This document shows positions 1-9,910 of a DNA stretch of 64,000 nt, in pieces. The DNA is from Phycisphaerae bacterium. Lineage in GTDB: Bacteria; Chloroflexota; Anaerolineae; 4572-78; J111. The notes under the pieces are model-generated. The model was not told where the DNA came from. It made no database searches and worked only from the letters and a program-made list of their open reading frames with translations. The DNA lies in the NCBI GenBank assembly GCA_028285035.1, contig JANQQF010000094.1:62001-126000 (forward strand), written 5' to 3'. Both the position numbers and the translations under genes were made by a program. The first letter of the stretch is position 1. Every line of letters starts with the position of its first letter.

Positions 1-1
1 C

Positions 2-247
2 ACTCGGCTGATGAAGCTAGCCTTCAATGAAATTTGGGGGGCGCTTCGGCTTATTGGCATCCTTTTTGTATTAGCTGCTGTGGAAGGATACTCACGCTTC
101 CTTGGTTGGTGGGATTATCGCGTTCACAAGAAAACCCACGTCGTATGGGACATTGCTTGGACAACCAAAGAAGTTAAGCGTGAAGTCGATGCCCGTGGCA
201 TCAATATCACCTCGCCGCATCTTCCTGCCAAACGAGAAGAGGCCTAA
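2..247 (+). CDS. Hypothetical membrane-anchored protein, probably 3' end of a gene cut by the window edge
   Basis: The frame is open from the first bases of the window through an ATG at 11 to a TAA at 245-247, so this may be either a complete 78-residue protein or the tail of a longer one. It shows one hydrophobic segment (about residues 10-28) followed by a charged, aromatic stretch rich in Trp and Lys and an Arg/Glu tail. No family is recognised. No convincing ribosome binding site is visible before the ATG because the window begins only ten bases upstream, which slightly favours a truncated gene. It lies 70 bases upstream of the next gene on the same strand. Confidence 0.45.
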   Translation, partial: TRLMKLAFNEIWGALRLIGILFVLAAVEGYSRFLGWWDYRVHKKTHVVWDIAWTTKEVKREVDARGINITSPHLPAKREEA

Positions 248-317
248 TTTATCAATTTTGCTTCCTCCAACCTTTTGCCGCATAATAGCCGGCGGATGTA
301 TATAAAGGAAGCTAACC

Positions 318-1352
318 TTGAAAGATAAATTGATATTTTTGTTGAAGCTCATCATCGGAGTCGGGTTGATGGGCGTTTTGTTTTACCTCCTCCTTTCCGA
401 CCAACAAAATCGCGAGTCCTTTTTTAACTACATTACCACAGTCAATTACTTTTACCTATTAATCGCCTTAATCCTATTTATGGTTGCGGTCATCACCAAT
501 GCCATTAAATGGCAAATCCTTCTCAAAGCCCAAGGTATCCAAGTTCCACTGACCGCTCTAACAAACTATACCTTTGTCGGTTTCTTCTTCAATAATTTCC
601 TCCCAGCCAATGTGGGCGGGGATGTGATGCGTGGGTTTGGCCTAGCCCGCTACACTGAACGCAGTGCGGAAGCTGCGGTCTCTGTGATCGTGGACCGGAT
701 CATCGGTCTAATGGCCTTTATGTTCACAGCCGTAGTCGCGGCTCTTCTTGCCGCAAACTTCATCATCAATGACCCTGAAGTTGAACAAATTTTGCAGATC
801 GTTGAAATTTTAGCCATCGCCGGAATGGCCGCGATGATTATCGGTTTTTCCGTTATTCTCAGCCATCGTCTCAGAGATTGGGTGGGACAGACCTTGTTTG
901 CGTTTTCATTCTTGAAGCCTTTTGAAGGAATATACCAGCATTTATCGCAAGCCTTTGGGGCGTATCGTCACCAATACCGATCATTATGGTCAGCATTTTT
1001 GATTGGGGTCATCACGGTTCTGCTCACTGGTCTCGTTGACATCGCCATTGTTGCTGGGCTACAGGGCGAGATTGCCCCCATTTACATCTTCCTCTTCAAT
1101 CCCATTATCGCCATTCTATTGATTGCCCCCATCAGTATCGGCGGTCTGGGAACGGGGTCAGCCCTGTACGTTGGCTTCTACGCCTTCGTCGGCGTGCCGC
1201 AGCCGCTTTCATTTGCTTTGTCACTCTTCAAACAGATTGTGATTTATTTGGGAAGTTTGCCTGGGGGGGTGTTGTGGTTGTTTAATCGGGGGCAGAGGCG
1301 TAATGACTCCACTATGGACTCCTCTTTAGGGGAAAAAAGTGAGGCAGTGTAA
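318..1352 (+). CDS. Lysylphosphatidylglycerol synthase-type transmembrane (flippase-like) protein
   Basis: A 344-residue, very hydrophobic protein with roughly seven to eight predicted membrane helices. The stretch FFNNFLPANVGGDVMRG followed by a VDRIIGL segment is the hallmark of the LPG synthase TM / UPF0104 family (the AglD/MprF flippase-like domain). Members act in the cytoplasmic membrane and are thought to move or glycosylate lipid-linked intermediates; the substrate cannot be read here. The cytosolic aminoacyl-transferase domain of full MprF is absent. The start is a TTG at 318 with GGAAG seven bases upstream, giving a natural Lys-rich N-terminus before the first helix. Family call is firm, substrate unknown. 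Confidence 0.8.
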   Translation: MKDKLIFLLKLIIGVGLMGVLFYLLLSDQQNRESFFNYITTVNYFYLLIALILFMVAVITNAIKWQILLKAQGIQVPLTALTNYTFVGFFFNNFLPANVGGDVMRGFGLARYTERSAEAAVSVIVDRIIGLMAFMFTAVVAALLAANFIINDPEVEQILQIVEILAIAGMAAMIIGFSVILSHRLRDWVGQTLFAFSFLKPFEGIYQHLSQAFGAYRHQYRSLWSAFLIGVITVLLTGLVDIAIVAGLQGEIAPIYIFLFNPIIAILLIAPISIGGLGTGSALYVGFYAFVGVPQPLSFALSLFKQIVIYLGSLPGGVLWLFNRGQRRNDSTMDSSLGEKSEAV

Positions 1353-1361
1353 TCAGTAAAA

Positions 1362-1402
1362 ACAAAAAAACGGGGTAAACAAAACTATTTATCCCGTTTT
1401 TA
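1362..1402. terminator. Bidirectional intrinsic terminator between convergent genes
   Basis: The arms AAAAACGGG and CCCGTTTTT, extended inward by GTAA/TTAT with one G-U pair, flank a short loop and give an A-run and T-run on either side. It sits between the stop of the flippase-like gene and the stop of rnj, so it can serve both. Confidence 0.75.
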
Positions 1403-1420
1403 GTTCTTCAAAAATTATTC

Positions 1421-3067
1421 CTACACCTTCAACACCACCGGTACAATCATCGGGGTGCGATGTGTACGTTGATAGAGAAATTGGCTGAGGCTATCACGAA
1501 TGATAGTTGCGGCAGTGTCAGGCTGGACACTGTCGCGGTCGAGAAGTTCAATGACGCGATCACGAGTCTCCTCAATTAAATCCTCGGCATCGCGCACATA
1601 AACAAAGCCCCGGGAAACAATGTCTGGACCATCGACGAGTTCCCCATTCTTCTCGTCTAAAGCGACAACGACGATAAAGAAGCCATCCTTTGATAACAAA
1701 CGACGGTCACGAAGAACGACACTACCGACATCACCAATGCCTAGTCCATCAACCAAAATTTGGCCGCTAGGCACAGCTTCGGCCAAATAGCCACCTTCTT
1801 CATCAAATTCAACGACTTGCCCATTATTCACCACAAAAATATTTTCTTTGGGAATGCCAGCCTCTTCGCCAATTCGACCATGTAAGACCAACATTCGATA
1901 TTCCCCCTGAATGGGGATGAAATATTTAGGCTTAACCAAATCGATCATTTGCTTTTGTTCATCCTGGGCAGCGTGGCCGGAGACATGAACAGGCATTAGG
2001 CTTTGGTAAATGACATCAACCCCTAAACGGAATAGATTGTTCAACGTCCGATGCACCAGCTCCTCATTACCAGGAATGGCGGTCGCAGACAAAATAACAG
2101 TATCTCCTTGCTTAAGGCTCACTTGGCGATGTTGTTGATTTGCCATCCGCACCAAGGCACTGGTTGGTTCCCCTTGGGTTCCGGTACACACAATGGCAAT
2201 TTGCGAATCGGGATAATCATCCAAATCGTGGGTGGAGATAAACATATCTTCGGGACCGGTCAAGTAGCCTAGATTTCGAGCCATCTTGACATTCTCAACC
2301 ATACTTCGGCCCACCACAGCCAATTTACGATTGTTATTCATCGCTTTGTTGATGACCAACTGGACCCGTGAAATATTCGAGGCAAAGGTTGAAATGATAA
2401 TTCGCCCTCTAGCTTGCTCAAAAATTTTATCAAAGGTATCACTAACGATTTGTTCAGATGGGGTTCGACCTGGCCGCTCCGAGTTGGTGCTATCCGACAG
2501 CAGGGCCAAAACGCCTTCCTCGCCATAAGCCCGCAATCGATCCAGATTCATAGGGCGGCCATTAATTGGCTCATCATCAAATTTATACTCGCCGGTGTGA
2601 ATGACTAACCCGCTAGGGGTATAAATTGCATATCCCACTGCGTCTGGAATAGAGTGGCAGACATGGAAGGGCTCAATTGTGAAGGGGCCAATCTCAATAA
2701 CGCTTTCTGTGGTAACTGTGTTGACCTCAATTTTTGAGAGAAGTTTGGCTTCTTTGAGCTTCACTTCAATCAAACCACGCGTTAGCTTGGTCGCATACAA
2801 AGGAACTGGAAGATCAGGTAAAACATAGGGCAACGCGCCAATATGATCTTCGTGTCCGTGGGTTAACAATATCGCTTTAAGTAAATCGGGATTATCTTGA
2901 AGATAGGTGGTATCAGGAATAACAAGATCGATACCAAGCATATCATTTTCGGGGAACATCAAACCACAATCAACTGCAATTGCGTCATCACCATACTCAA
3001 TCAGAGTCATATTTTTCCCCACTTCGCCGACGCCGCTTAGGGGGACAATACGTAATACATCCGTCAC
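1421..3067 (-). CDS. rnj: Ribonuclease J
   Basis: A 548-residue metallo-beta-lactamase/beta-CASP ribonuclease. It carries the metal site HGHEDH at residues 70-75 (HxHxDH), the beta-CASP domain in the middle and a C-terminal RNase J domain. It acts in 5'-3' exonucleolytic and endonucleolytic mRNA turnover and rRNA maturation in the cytoplasm. Length matches the family (about 550 residues). The start is a GTG at 3067 with AGGAG seven bases upstream. It is convergent with the flippase-like gene and divergent from def. Paralogous RNase J1/J2 status cannot be decided from one copy. Confidence 0.95.
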   Translation of the reverse strand: MTDVLRIVPLSGVGEVGKNMTLIEYGDDAIAVDCGLMFPENDMLGIDLVIPDTTYLQDNPDLLKAILLTHGHEDHIGALPYVLPDLPVPLYATKLTRGLIEVKLKEAKLLSKIEVNTVTTESVIEIGPFTIEPFHVCHSIPDAVGYAIYTPSGLVIHTGEYKFDDEPINGRPMNLDRLRAYGEEGVLALLSDSTNSERPGRTPSEQIVSDTFDKIFEQARGRIIISTFASNISRVQLVINKAMNNNRKLAVVGRSMVENVKMARNLGYLTGPEDMFISTHDLDDYPDSQIAIVCTGTQGEPTSALVRMANQQHRQVSLKQGDTVILSATAIPGNEELVHRTLNNLFRLGVDVIYQSLMPVHVSGHAAQDEQKQMIDLVKPKYFIPIQGEYRMLVLHGRIGEEAGIPKENIFVVNNGQVVEFDEEGGYLAEAVPSGQILVDGLGIGDVGSVVLRDRRLLSKDGFFIVVVALDEKNGELVDGPDIVSRGFVYVRDAEDLIEETRDRVIELLDRDSVQPDTAATIIRDSLSQFLYQRTHRTPMIVPVVLKV

Positions 3068-3082
3068 AAGGTGCTCCTGTCT

Positions 3083-3147
3083 GAATTAGAAATTAGAAAC
3101 TGGAAGTCAGGACGGCCTCCTGGCTTCAACTTCCTAATCTCTAATAT
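3083..3147. repeat. Palindromic intergenic repeat with heptad arms
   Basis: The left arm runs in 7-bp steps (GAATTAG, AAATTAG, AAACTGG, AAGTCAG) and the right arm reads as their degenerate inverse (CTTCAAC, TTCCTAA, TCTCTAA), with CAGGA/TCCTG closing the centre. It could fold as a long imperfect hairpin in the rnj upstream region. The same construction recurs at several other places in the window. Confidence 0.55.
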
Positions 3148-3298
3148 CATTAGTATCCTATGTAAGACGATGGGGGTTATATAGGACGGACACAAGTGTG
3201 TACGATCTATTATCAGCTTTTATAGGAAATAATGCATTTCTCCCCCATAGTTTAGGCATTTAGCACAAATGGTCAAACCATAGCCTTAGCTATTATGT

Positions 3299-3327
3299 TT
3301 GACAGTGGCTTAATTGGGGATTATTAT
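3299..3327 (+). promoter_or_regulatory. Sigma70-type promoter of def
   Basis: A TTGACA box at 3299-3304 and a TATTAT box at 3322-3327 are separated by exactly 17 bases. The predicted transcription start near 3334 leaves only a very short leader before the ATG at 3347. It also rules out the upstream in-frame TTG at 3314, which lies inside the promoter. Confidence 0.75.
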
Positions 3328-3346
3328 ACGGTCGGAGACAGGCACT

Positions 3347-3874
3347 ATGGCCATCCGCGAAGTCATTCAAGTACCCAACGATCGACTACGCCAAAAAGCA
3401 AACACAATTGTTAGCTTTATCCCCGAACTAAAGCAGCTAACCCAGGATATGTTCGAAACGATGCGACATCACAATGGCGTTGGACTGGCTGGCCCGCAAA
3501 TCGGGGTATTACAGCGCATATTTGTAGCTGAGATTCGCCCTACTCGACTGGAGCAAGGAGAACCTCATCCACAAAGTGGTGCATCCTATATCATCATTAA
3601 TCCAAAAATTATAGGTTATTCTAATCAACTCGCTGAAGGTCAAGAGGGATGTTTATCAATGCCTGGTTGGGCTGGTTTGGTTGAGCGCCCAAATTGGGTT
3701 GAGGTTCAAGGGCAATCGATTGAAGATCAGCCGCTCAAAGTCAAAGTTGATGGATTACTGGCTCGTATTTTTCAGCACGAGATCGATCATCTCAATGGTA
3801 TTTTATATACCGATCACATCACAGACTCTGAAAAATTGTGGCAGGTAGCCGCTGATGAAGAAAATGAAGAATAA
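3347..3874 (+). CDS. def: Peptide deformylase
   Basis: Removes the formyl group from the N-terminal Met of nascent proteins, using a catalytic metal in the cytoplasm. All three signature motifs are present: GVGLAGPQIG at residues 44-53, EGCLS at 100-104 (Cys ligand) and HEIDH at 144-148 (two His ligands and the catalytic Glu). The 175-residue length is normal. The start was placed at the ATG at 3347, with GGAG about ten bases upstream, because the in-frame TTG at 3314 overlaps the promoter. The aceE-E2-E3 genes follow 81 bases downstream on the same strand and may be co-transcribed. Confidence 0.95.
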   Translation: MAIREVIQVPNDRLRQKANTIVSFIPELKQLTQDMFETMRHHNGVGLAGPQIGVLQRIFVAEIRPTRLEQGEPHPQSGASYIIINPKIIGYSNQLAEGQEGCLSMPGWAGLVERPNWVEVQGQSIEDQPLKVKVDGLLARIFQHEIDHLNGILYTDHITDSEKLWQVAADEENEE

Positions 3875-3955
3875 TTACAAGTTCTGGATATTTATGTGTC
3901 CTAAGAATAAAAAGTACCCAACAATTACAGTTATAGAAAGGGGTTTGAATATAAC

Positions 3956-6637
3956 ATGACCACAGATAATGAGTGGACAGATGCTGAGCTTGAGGAACTC
4001 GAAACTCGAGAATGGCTCGAATCGTTAGACTATGTTTTAAAGGAAGGTGGGCCAGATCGGGTCCAGCGTCTTTTGCGACAACTTGAACTGTATGCACACC
4101 AAGCCGGTGTAAGGCTGCCTTTTTCAGCAAACACACCTTATCTTAACACGATACCTGTTGCAGAAGAGCCACCCTATCCAGGTAATCGAGAAATTGAACG
4201 ACGTATCAAAAGTATCATTCGATGGAACGCCTTGGCCATGGTCGTGCGGGCCAATCGAGCAGATAGTGCGATTGGGGGGCATATTTCAACATACGCCTCA
4301 GCTGCCACCCTTTATGAAGTCGGCTTTAATCACTTTTTCCGAGCACGAAATGACGAATTTGAAGGTGACATCGTCTATTTTCAGGGGCATGCCTCCCCTG
4401 GAATTTACGCCCGAGCCTTTGTCGAAGATCGATTATCTGTTAAAAATCTGGGGAATTTTCGTAAAGAGCTTTCCCCTGGTGGTGGGTTATCCTCCTATCC
4501 ACACCCCTGGTTAATGCCTGAGTTTTGGCAATTCCCAACTGTTTCGATGGGATTGGGGCCAATTATGGCAATTTACCAAGCGCGTTTTATGCGCTATTTG
4601 GAAGATCGTCAGTTAAAACAACGATCAAATACGAAAGTATGGGCGTACTTGGGAGATGGTGAAACAGATGAGCCTGAAAGTTTGGGGGCTATCAATTTAG
4701 CTTCACGAGAAAAATTGGACAATCTCATCTTTGTTATTAACTGTAATCTACAACGTCTTGATGGGCCTGTCCGTGGCAATGGTCAAATTATACAAGAATT
4801 AGAAACCAGTTTCCGTGGTTCTGGTTGGAACGTCATTAAAGTGATCTGGGGACGTGATTGGGATCATTTGATCGAAAAAGACACTGAAGGCCTCTTAGCT
4901 AAACGAATGGGTGAGGTTGTTGATGGAGAGTATCAGAAATATTCAGTTGAAAGCGGAGAATATCTACGCAAAAACTTCTTCGGGACTGATCCCCGTTTAC
5001 TAAAAATGGTAGAACATTTATCTGATGACCAGCTACTTCGCTTAGGTTTGGGTGGGCACGATACTGCAAAGGTATACGCTGCTTACAAAGCTGCCTTTGA
5101 ACATACTGGATCACCTACAGTAATTTTGGCCCGGACAATCAAAGGGTATGGCTTAGGTGAAGCAGGTGAAGGAAAAAATATTACGCACCAACAGAAAAAG
5201 ATGAATGAGGAAGAGTTACGAGAATTTCGAGCTCGCTTTGGCATCCCAATCTCTGATGACGATGTAGCAGAAGCACCATTCTACCGCCCTGTAAAAGACT
5301 CTCCAGAAATGGAATACTTGCACGCTCGTCGTAAAGAACTCGGAGGTTATGTACCCCAACGCACAAAACAAGGCCCTGAATTTGAGATGCCAGATGCGGA
5401 ACTGTTCCAAGAATTCTATAAAGGAACAGATGGTCGCGAAGTCTCAACGACGATGGTTTTTGTCCGAATGTTATCCAAGATGTTACGGGATAAAGCAATT
5501 GGTAACTTGATTGTCCCAATCGTGCCTGACGAAGCCCGTACGTTTGGGATGGAAGCACTCTTCCGCCAGTTTGGTATTTATGCTCATACTGGGCAACTAT
5601 ATGAGCCAGTTGACTCAGATAGCCTCCTTTACTACAAAGAAGCCAAAGATGGACAAATTTTGGAAGAGGGGATCACTGAGGCTGGCTCAATGTCCTCCTT
5701 TATCGCAGCGGGAACAGCTTACTCTACCTACGGGATTAACACCATCCCTTTCTTCATCTACTACTCAATGTTTGGCTTTCAACGTATCGGGGATTTGATT
5801 TGGGCGGCAGCCGATATGCGTTGTAAAGGGTTCCTAGTTGGAGCAACCGCTGGACGGACAACGTTGGCTGGTGAAGGACTACAGCACCAAGATGGTCACA
5901 GTCATGTGCTGGCCTCAACTGTCCCGAACTTAATGACTTATGATATCTCCTTCCCCTACGAGTTAGCCGTTATCATTCAGGATGGCCTACGTCGGATGTA
6001 TCACGAAAACGAGGACATTTTCTACTATCTCACAGTGGAAAATGAAAACTATGAAATGCCTCCCATGCCTGATGATCCAAACACTGCAGAAGGTATTCTA
6101 AAAGGAATGTACAAATTAAAGGCCTCCGAAATGAAGAAGCCAAAATTTAAAGTACAACTCCTTGGTAGTGGGGCTTTGATCAATGATGTGCTTAAAGCAC
6201 AAACTGAATTGGAGAAATATGGTATCGCCGCCGAGGTTTGGAGTGTGACAAGCTATCGTGAGTTACGTCGTGATGGCCTTGATGTCGAACGCTGGAATAT
6301 GCTTCATCCTAATGAAGAGCCGCGTGTACCATACGTTGTGCAATGTCTTGATGATGATGCCGAGGTGATTGTAGCCTCTTCCGATTATATGAAAGTGTTA
6401 CCCGACTCCATCAGTCGTTGGTCAAAGAAACCGATTGCCTCGCTTGGTACAGACGGTTTTGGTCGTAGTGAAAGTCGCCAGATTTTACGTGATTTCTTCG
6501 AGGTAGATTATCGTTATGTCACCTTGGCCACGCTCAACGCCCTAATCCGAGATGACAAAATCAAACCAGATGTAATCAATGCAGCGATGGAAGAGTTAGA
6601 GATTAATCCCGAAAAATTAAATCCGATGTCATCGTAG
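3956..6637 (+). CDS. aceE: Pyruvate dehydrogenase E1, homodimeric type
   Basis: Decarboxylates pyruvate and transfers the acetyl group to lipoyl-E2, the entry step from glycolysis into acetyl-CoA. The 893-residue length and single polypeptide match the AceE family rather than the alpha/beta heterotetramer. The thiamine diphosphate motif begins GDG at residues 233-235, followed by ETDEPE and, about 25 residues on, NCN. The transketolase central and C-terminal domains follow. The ATG at 3956 is preceded by AAAGGGG. It opens a tight operon with E2 (15-base gap) and E3 (6-base gap), so the whole complex is encoded here. Confidence 0.96.
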   Translation: MTTDNEWTDAELEELETREWLESLDYVLKEGGPDRVQRLLRQLELYAHQAGVRLPFSANTPYLNTIPVAEEPPYPGNREIERRIKSIIRWNALAMVVRANRADSAIGGHISTYASAATLYEVGFNHFFRARNDEFEGDIVYFQGHASPGIYARAFVEDRLSVKNLGNFRKELSPGGGLSSYPHPWLMPEFWQFPTVSMGLGPIMAIYQARFMRYLEDRQLKQRSNTKVWAYLGDGETDEPESLGAINLASREKLDNLIFVINCNLQRLDGPVRGNGQIIQELETSFRGSGWNVIKVIWGRDWDHLIEKDTEGLLAKRMGEVVDGEYQKYSVESGEYLRKNFFGTDPRLLKMVEHLSDDQLLRLGLGGHDTAKVYAAYKAAFEHTGSPTVILARTIKGYGLGEAGEGKNITHQQKKMNEEELREFRARFGIPISDDDVAEAPFYRPVKDSPEMEYLHARRKELGGYVPQRTKQGPEFEMPDAELFQEFYKGTDGREVSTTMVFVRMLSKMLRDKAIGNLIVPIVPDEARTFGMEALFRQFGIYAHTGQLYEPVDSDSLLYYKEAKDGQILEEGITEAGSMSSFIAAGTAYSTYGINTIPFFIYYSMFGFQRIGDLIWAAADMRCKGFLVGATAGRTTLAGEGLQHQDGHSHVLASTVPNLMTYDISFPYELAVIIQDGLRRMYHENEDIFYYLTVENENYEMPPMPDDPNTAEGILKGMYKLKASEMKKPKFKVQLLGSGALINDVLKAQTELEKYGIAAEVWSVTSYRELRRDGLDVERWNMLHPNEEPRVPYVVQCLDDDAEVIVASSDYMKVLPDSISRWSKKPIASLGTDGFGRSESRQILRDFFEVDYRYVTLATLNALIRDDKIKPDVINAAMEELEINPEKLNPMSS

Positions 6638-6652
6638 GAGGAGGTCCATATC

Positions 6653-8323
6653 GTGGCAATTGAGCTAAAATTACCCGATTTGGGTGAAAATATCGAGGGC
6701 GGAGATGTGGTCGGCGTATTGGTACAGGTAGGTGATACCATCGTCGAAGAGCAAGCCGTTCTTGAAGTAGAAACAGATAAAGCCACTGTTGAGATCCCCT
6801 CTTCAGTCAGTGGTACAGTCACCGCCATCCATATTAATGTTGGTGATGAAATTAAAGTTGGTCAACTTATTCTTGTTGTTGAAGGGGGCAATGGTCAAGG
6901 CGAGAGTCCAAGTGATGCAGTTGCATCGGCGGAGCCTGAGCCAAGTCCGGAGCCAGAGCCTGTGACTGAAGTTCAGCCAAAAACTGAGCCAACCCCAACA
7001 CTAGCCGCTGAACCAGCAGCTAGTGGCCCCATTGAAGTTCGTGTGCCAGCAATGGGCGAAAATGTTGGTAGTGGTGATCTTGTTGGTATCTTGGTGAAGG
7101 TAGGCGATACGATCGCCATTGATGATCCAATCATTGAGGTCGAAACCGACAAAGCGACCGTCGAAATTCCTTCATCGGCCAATGGGGTGGTTACCGCTAT
7201 TCATGTCGAGGTTGGCGATGAAATCGTATTTGATCAGTTGATTATCACAGTTAAAGGGCAGGCCGAGGCAGCCCCTGCACCGACACCCGCTCCTCCGGCG
7301 CCTGCTGAGCCAACACCAGCCCCAGCCGCTCCACAACCAGAACCTGTGGCATCGCCGCCGCCGCCACCTGCACCTGTCGAACCACCCAAGCCAGCTGGCC
7401 CAAGAAAAATCGTTCCAGCCGCGCCTTCGATTCGACGTTTGGCTCGTGAACTTGGGGTTGATATTCAGGAGGTACCTGGCACAGGGCCGGCTGGTCGTAT
7501 TTCAATGAAAGATGTAAAAAATTATGTCAAACAAATAAATTTGGCCCGCAAGGCTGCCCCCCCACCTGTCGTAACCGCCGCCACACCAGAGTTGCCACCA
7601 TTGCCAGATTTCAGCAAGTGGGGTGATATCGAACGGCAGCGAATGACAGGTATCCGCCGCGCCACTGCCCGTCAAATGGATTTAGCTTGGCGAACCGTTC
7701 CTCACGTCACTCACTTTGACAAGGTTGATATCACGGACTTGGAGCGATTGCGAAAGCAATTTGGCAAACGGGCTGAAGCGGCTGGTGGAAAATTAACGAT
7801 TACAGCAATTTTGCTCAAAGTGGTGGCATTGGCCCTGAAACGCTTCCCAGAGTTCAACGCCAGTTTGGATATACAAAATCAAGAGATCGTCTACAAAAAA
7901 TATTATCATATTGGAATGGCTGTCGATACAGATCGAGGCTTGCTTGTGCCATCCATTCGAGATGTTGATCAAAAGAGTATCATCGAGCTTTCCGCTGAGT
8001 TAAATGAGAAAGCGGCTAAAGCGCGTGATCGAAAGTTGACCTTGGATGAAATGCAAGGCAGCACCTTTACCATCACTAATCTGGGTGGTATTGGCGGCAC
8101 TAACTTTACGCCCATCGTCAACTATCCAGAGGTCGCGATTTTAGGCGTAGCCCGAGGCCGACAAGAGGCAGTTTATAAAGATGGTCAGTTTGTGCCACGA
8201 ATGTTAATGCCGATTGGGTTGTCATATGATCATCGCATCATCGACGGCGCGAATGCAGCTCGTTTTGTGCGTTGGGTCCGAGAGGCTTTAGAAGAACCGT
8301 TCCTGTTAATGTTAGAGGGATAG
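6653..8323 (+). CDS. aceF: Dihydrolipoamide acetyltransferase (PDH E2) with two lipoyl domains
   Basis: Core enzyme of pyruvate dehydrogenase, moving acetyl groups from E1 to CoA. Order of domains: lipoyl domain 1 with its swinging-arm Lys43 in ETDKATVEIPS, a Pro/Glu linker, lipoyl domain 2 with Lys167 in the same motif, a long Ala/Pro linker, an E1/E3-binding domain near residues 258-292, and the catalytic acyltransferase domain with the DHRIIDG motif (His527, Asp531). The GTG start at 6653 is preceded by a strong GGAGGAGG. The near-identical lipoyl motifs suggest internal duplication. Two lipoyl domains are within the usual range of one to three. Confidence 0.95.
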   Translation: MAIELKLPDLGENIEGGDVVGVLVQVGDTIVEEQAVLEVETDKATVEIPSSVSGTVTAIHINVGDEIKVGQLILVVEGGNGQGESPSDAVASAEPEPSPEPEPVTEVQPKTEPTPTLAAEPAASGPIEVRVPAMGENVGSGDLVGILVKVGDTIAIDDPIIEVETDKATVEIPSSANGVVTAIHVEVGDEIVFDQLIITVKGQAEAAPAPTPAPPAPAEPTPAPAAPQPEPVASPPPPPAPVEPPKPAGPRKIVPAAPSIRRLARELGVDIQEVPGTGPAGRISMKDVKNYVKQINLARKAAPPPVVTAATPELPPLPDFSKWGDIERQRMTGIRRATARQMDLAWRTVPHVTHFDKVDITDLERLRKQFGKRAEAAGGKLTITAILLKVVALALKRFPEFNASLDIQNQEIVYKKYYHIGMAVDTDRGLLVPSIRDVDQKSIIELSAELNEKAAKARDRKLTLDEMQGSTFTITNLGGIGGTNFTPIVNYPEVAILGVARGRQEAVYKDGQFVPRMLMPIGLSYDHRIIDGANAARFVRWVREALEEPFLLMLEG

Positions 8324-8329
8324 AAATTT

Positions 8330-9766
8330 ATGGCTGAACAATTAGAAAAAACCCAGGTCGCCGTCGTTGGTGGGGGTCCTGGTGGGTATCCGGCTGCTTT
8401 TTTGGCCGCAGATTTAGGAATGAATGTTACTCTGATTGACTTGGAGGTCAATCCTGGTGGTGTTTGTCTATATCGAGGCTGTATCCCCTCAAAAGCGTTG
8501 CTGCACGTGGCAAAATTAATCAATGAGTCACGTGAAGCAACAGCGTGGGGTATCGATTTTGGTGAACCTAAAATCGATCTTGACAGATTGCGCGATTGGA
8601 AGAACAAGGTTGTTAAGCAACTGACCGGTGGGACAGGCCAGTTGGCCAAACAACGTAAAGTGAACACCATTCAGGGACGAGCGACATTTATCGACAACCA
8701 AACCTTACATATCGCGAAAACGGATGGAACCGAAGTAACTTTACCATTTGAAAAAGCCATTATCGCCACAGGGTCACACCCGACCGTAATTCCCAGCTTC
8801 CCAACGGACTCACCACGAGTCATGGACTCGACAGGTGCCCTTGAATTAGCAGATATTCCCGAAACAATGCTTGTGGTCGGGGGTGGCTACATTGGCCTTG
8901 AATTAGGCTCAGCTTATGCATCCTTAGGCACAAAGGTGTCTGTTGTCGAAATGATGTCAGGCTTGCTACCAGGAGCAGACCGAGATTTGGTACGCGTATT
9001 AAACAAACGTATCAGTAAGATGATGCATGAGGTTATGCTTGAAACGACTGTTGTTGATATGAAGGATGAAGGCAATAAGGTTCGGGTCAAGTTTGAAGGA
9101 GAGAAAGTAACTGAGCCGGAACAAGTTTTTGACAAAGTGCTTGTTGCGGTTGGCCGACGACCAAACTCAAAAAATCTAGGGCTGGAAAACACCAAAGTTC
9201 AGGTCAATCAACGCGGCTTTATCGAAGTTAACTTACAACGACAAACGGCCGAGCCAAACATCTATGCCATTGGTGATGTGGCTGGTGAGCCGATGTTGGC
9301 CCACAAAGCTACGCATGAAGGACGGCTAGCTGCCGAAGCGATTGCGGGGCACAAAGTCGCTTTTGAACCCAATGTCATTCCTGCTGTAGTTTTCACCGAC
9401 CCTGAATTGGCTTGGTGTGGAATCACAGAGGCCGAGGCCAAAGAACAAAATATAGAGGTGAATGTTGCTCGCTTCCCTTGGGGTGCTTCTGGTCGAGCGA
9501 AAACATTGGATCGTGATGATGGGCTGACCAAGCTGATTATTGAGCCAGAAACAGATCGTATTCTGGGTGTTGGTATTGTTGGGTCTGGGGCTGGAGAACT
9601 TATTGCCGAGGGTATTCTGGCGATCGAGATGGGTGCGGTTGCCTCAGATATCAAGCTTAGTATTCACCCTCACCCGACTTTATCCGAGACGATGATGGAA
9701 GCGTCCGAGGTACTCTACAATCAAAGCACACATGTCTATCGTCCGCCACGAAAAAAGCGAAGCTAG
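8330..9766 (+). CDS. lpdA: Dihydrolipoyl dehydrogenase (E3)
   Basis: FAD-dependent enzyme that re-oxidises dihydrolipoyl-E2 and reduces NAD. The N-terminus has the dinucleotide-binding GGGPGG at residues 14-19. The redox disulfide is Cys46-x4-Cys51, but the residues between the cysteines read LYRG rather than the common LNVG. A second GGGYIG marks the NAD site and HPHPTLSE near the C-terminus supplies the catalytic His-Glu pair. Length 478 residues is normal. It is the last gene of the PDH operon. Because only one E3 is seen it could also serve other 2-oxoacid complexes. Confidence 0.94.
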   Translation: MAEQLEKTQVAVVGGGPGGYPAAFLAADLGMNVTLIDLEVNPGGVCLYRGCIPSKALLHVAKLINESREATAWGIDFGEPKIDLDRLRDWKNKVVKQLTGGTGQLAKQRKVNTIQGRATFIDNQTLHIAKTDGTEVTLPFEKAIIATGSHPTVIPSFPTDSPRVMDSTGALELADIPETMLVVGGGYIGLELGSAYASLGTKVSVVEMMSGLLPGADRDLVRVLNKRISKMMHEVMLETTVVDMKDEGNKVRVKFEGEKVTEPEQVFDKVLVAVGRRPNSKNLGLENTKVQVNQRGFIEVNLQRQTAEPNIYAIGDVAGEPMLAHKATHEGRLAAEAIAGHKVAFEPNVIPAVVFTDPELAWCGITEAEAKEQNIEVNVARFPWGASGRAKTLDRDDGLTKLIIEPETDRILGVGIVGSGAGELIAEGILAIEMGAVASDIKLSIHPHPTLSETMMEASEVLYNQSTHVYRPPRKKRS

Positions 9767-9829
9767 TATTTCGCAGCATAAATAGAGCAATCGATAGATT
9801 ATTGAAGTAAACACAATTTTAAGTCACAG

Positions 9830-9879
9830 AGAATGGTAACAAAGGCGGTTTTTCTAAAAGCTTGCTTTGTTACCATTCT
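9830..9879. terminator. Strong hairpin after lpdA, probable operon terminator
   Basis: A perfect 15-bp inverted repeat (arms 9830-9844 and 9865-9879, ending AACAAAG / CTTTGTT at the loop side) encloses a 20-base loop. The following bases contain few consecutive T, so it could end PDH transcription, stabilise the 3' end, or act in the leader of the next gene. No T-box consensus is present. Confidence 0.5.
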
Positions 9880-9910
9880 TCATTAAAACCAAATTCAAGG
9901 ACGAACTTAA

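Noticed and set aside
9780..9910. T-box riboswitch before the CysS-family gene
   Set aside because: There is a strong hairpin but no AGGGTGGNACCGCG-like T-box sequence.
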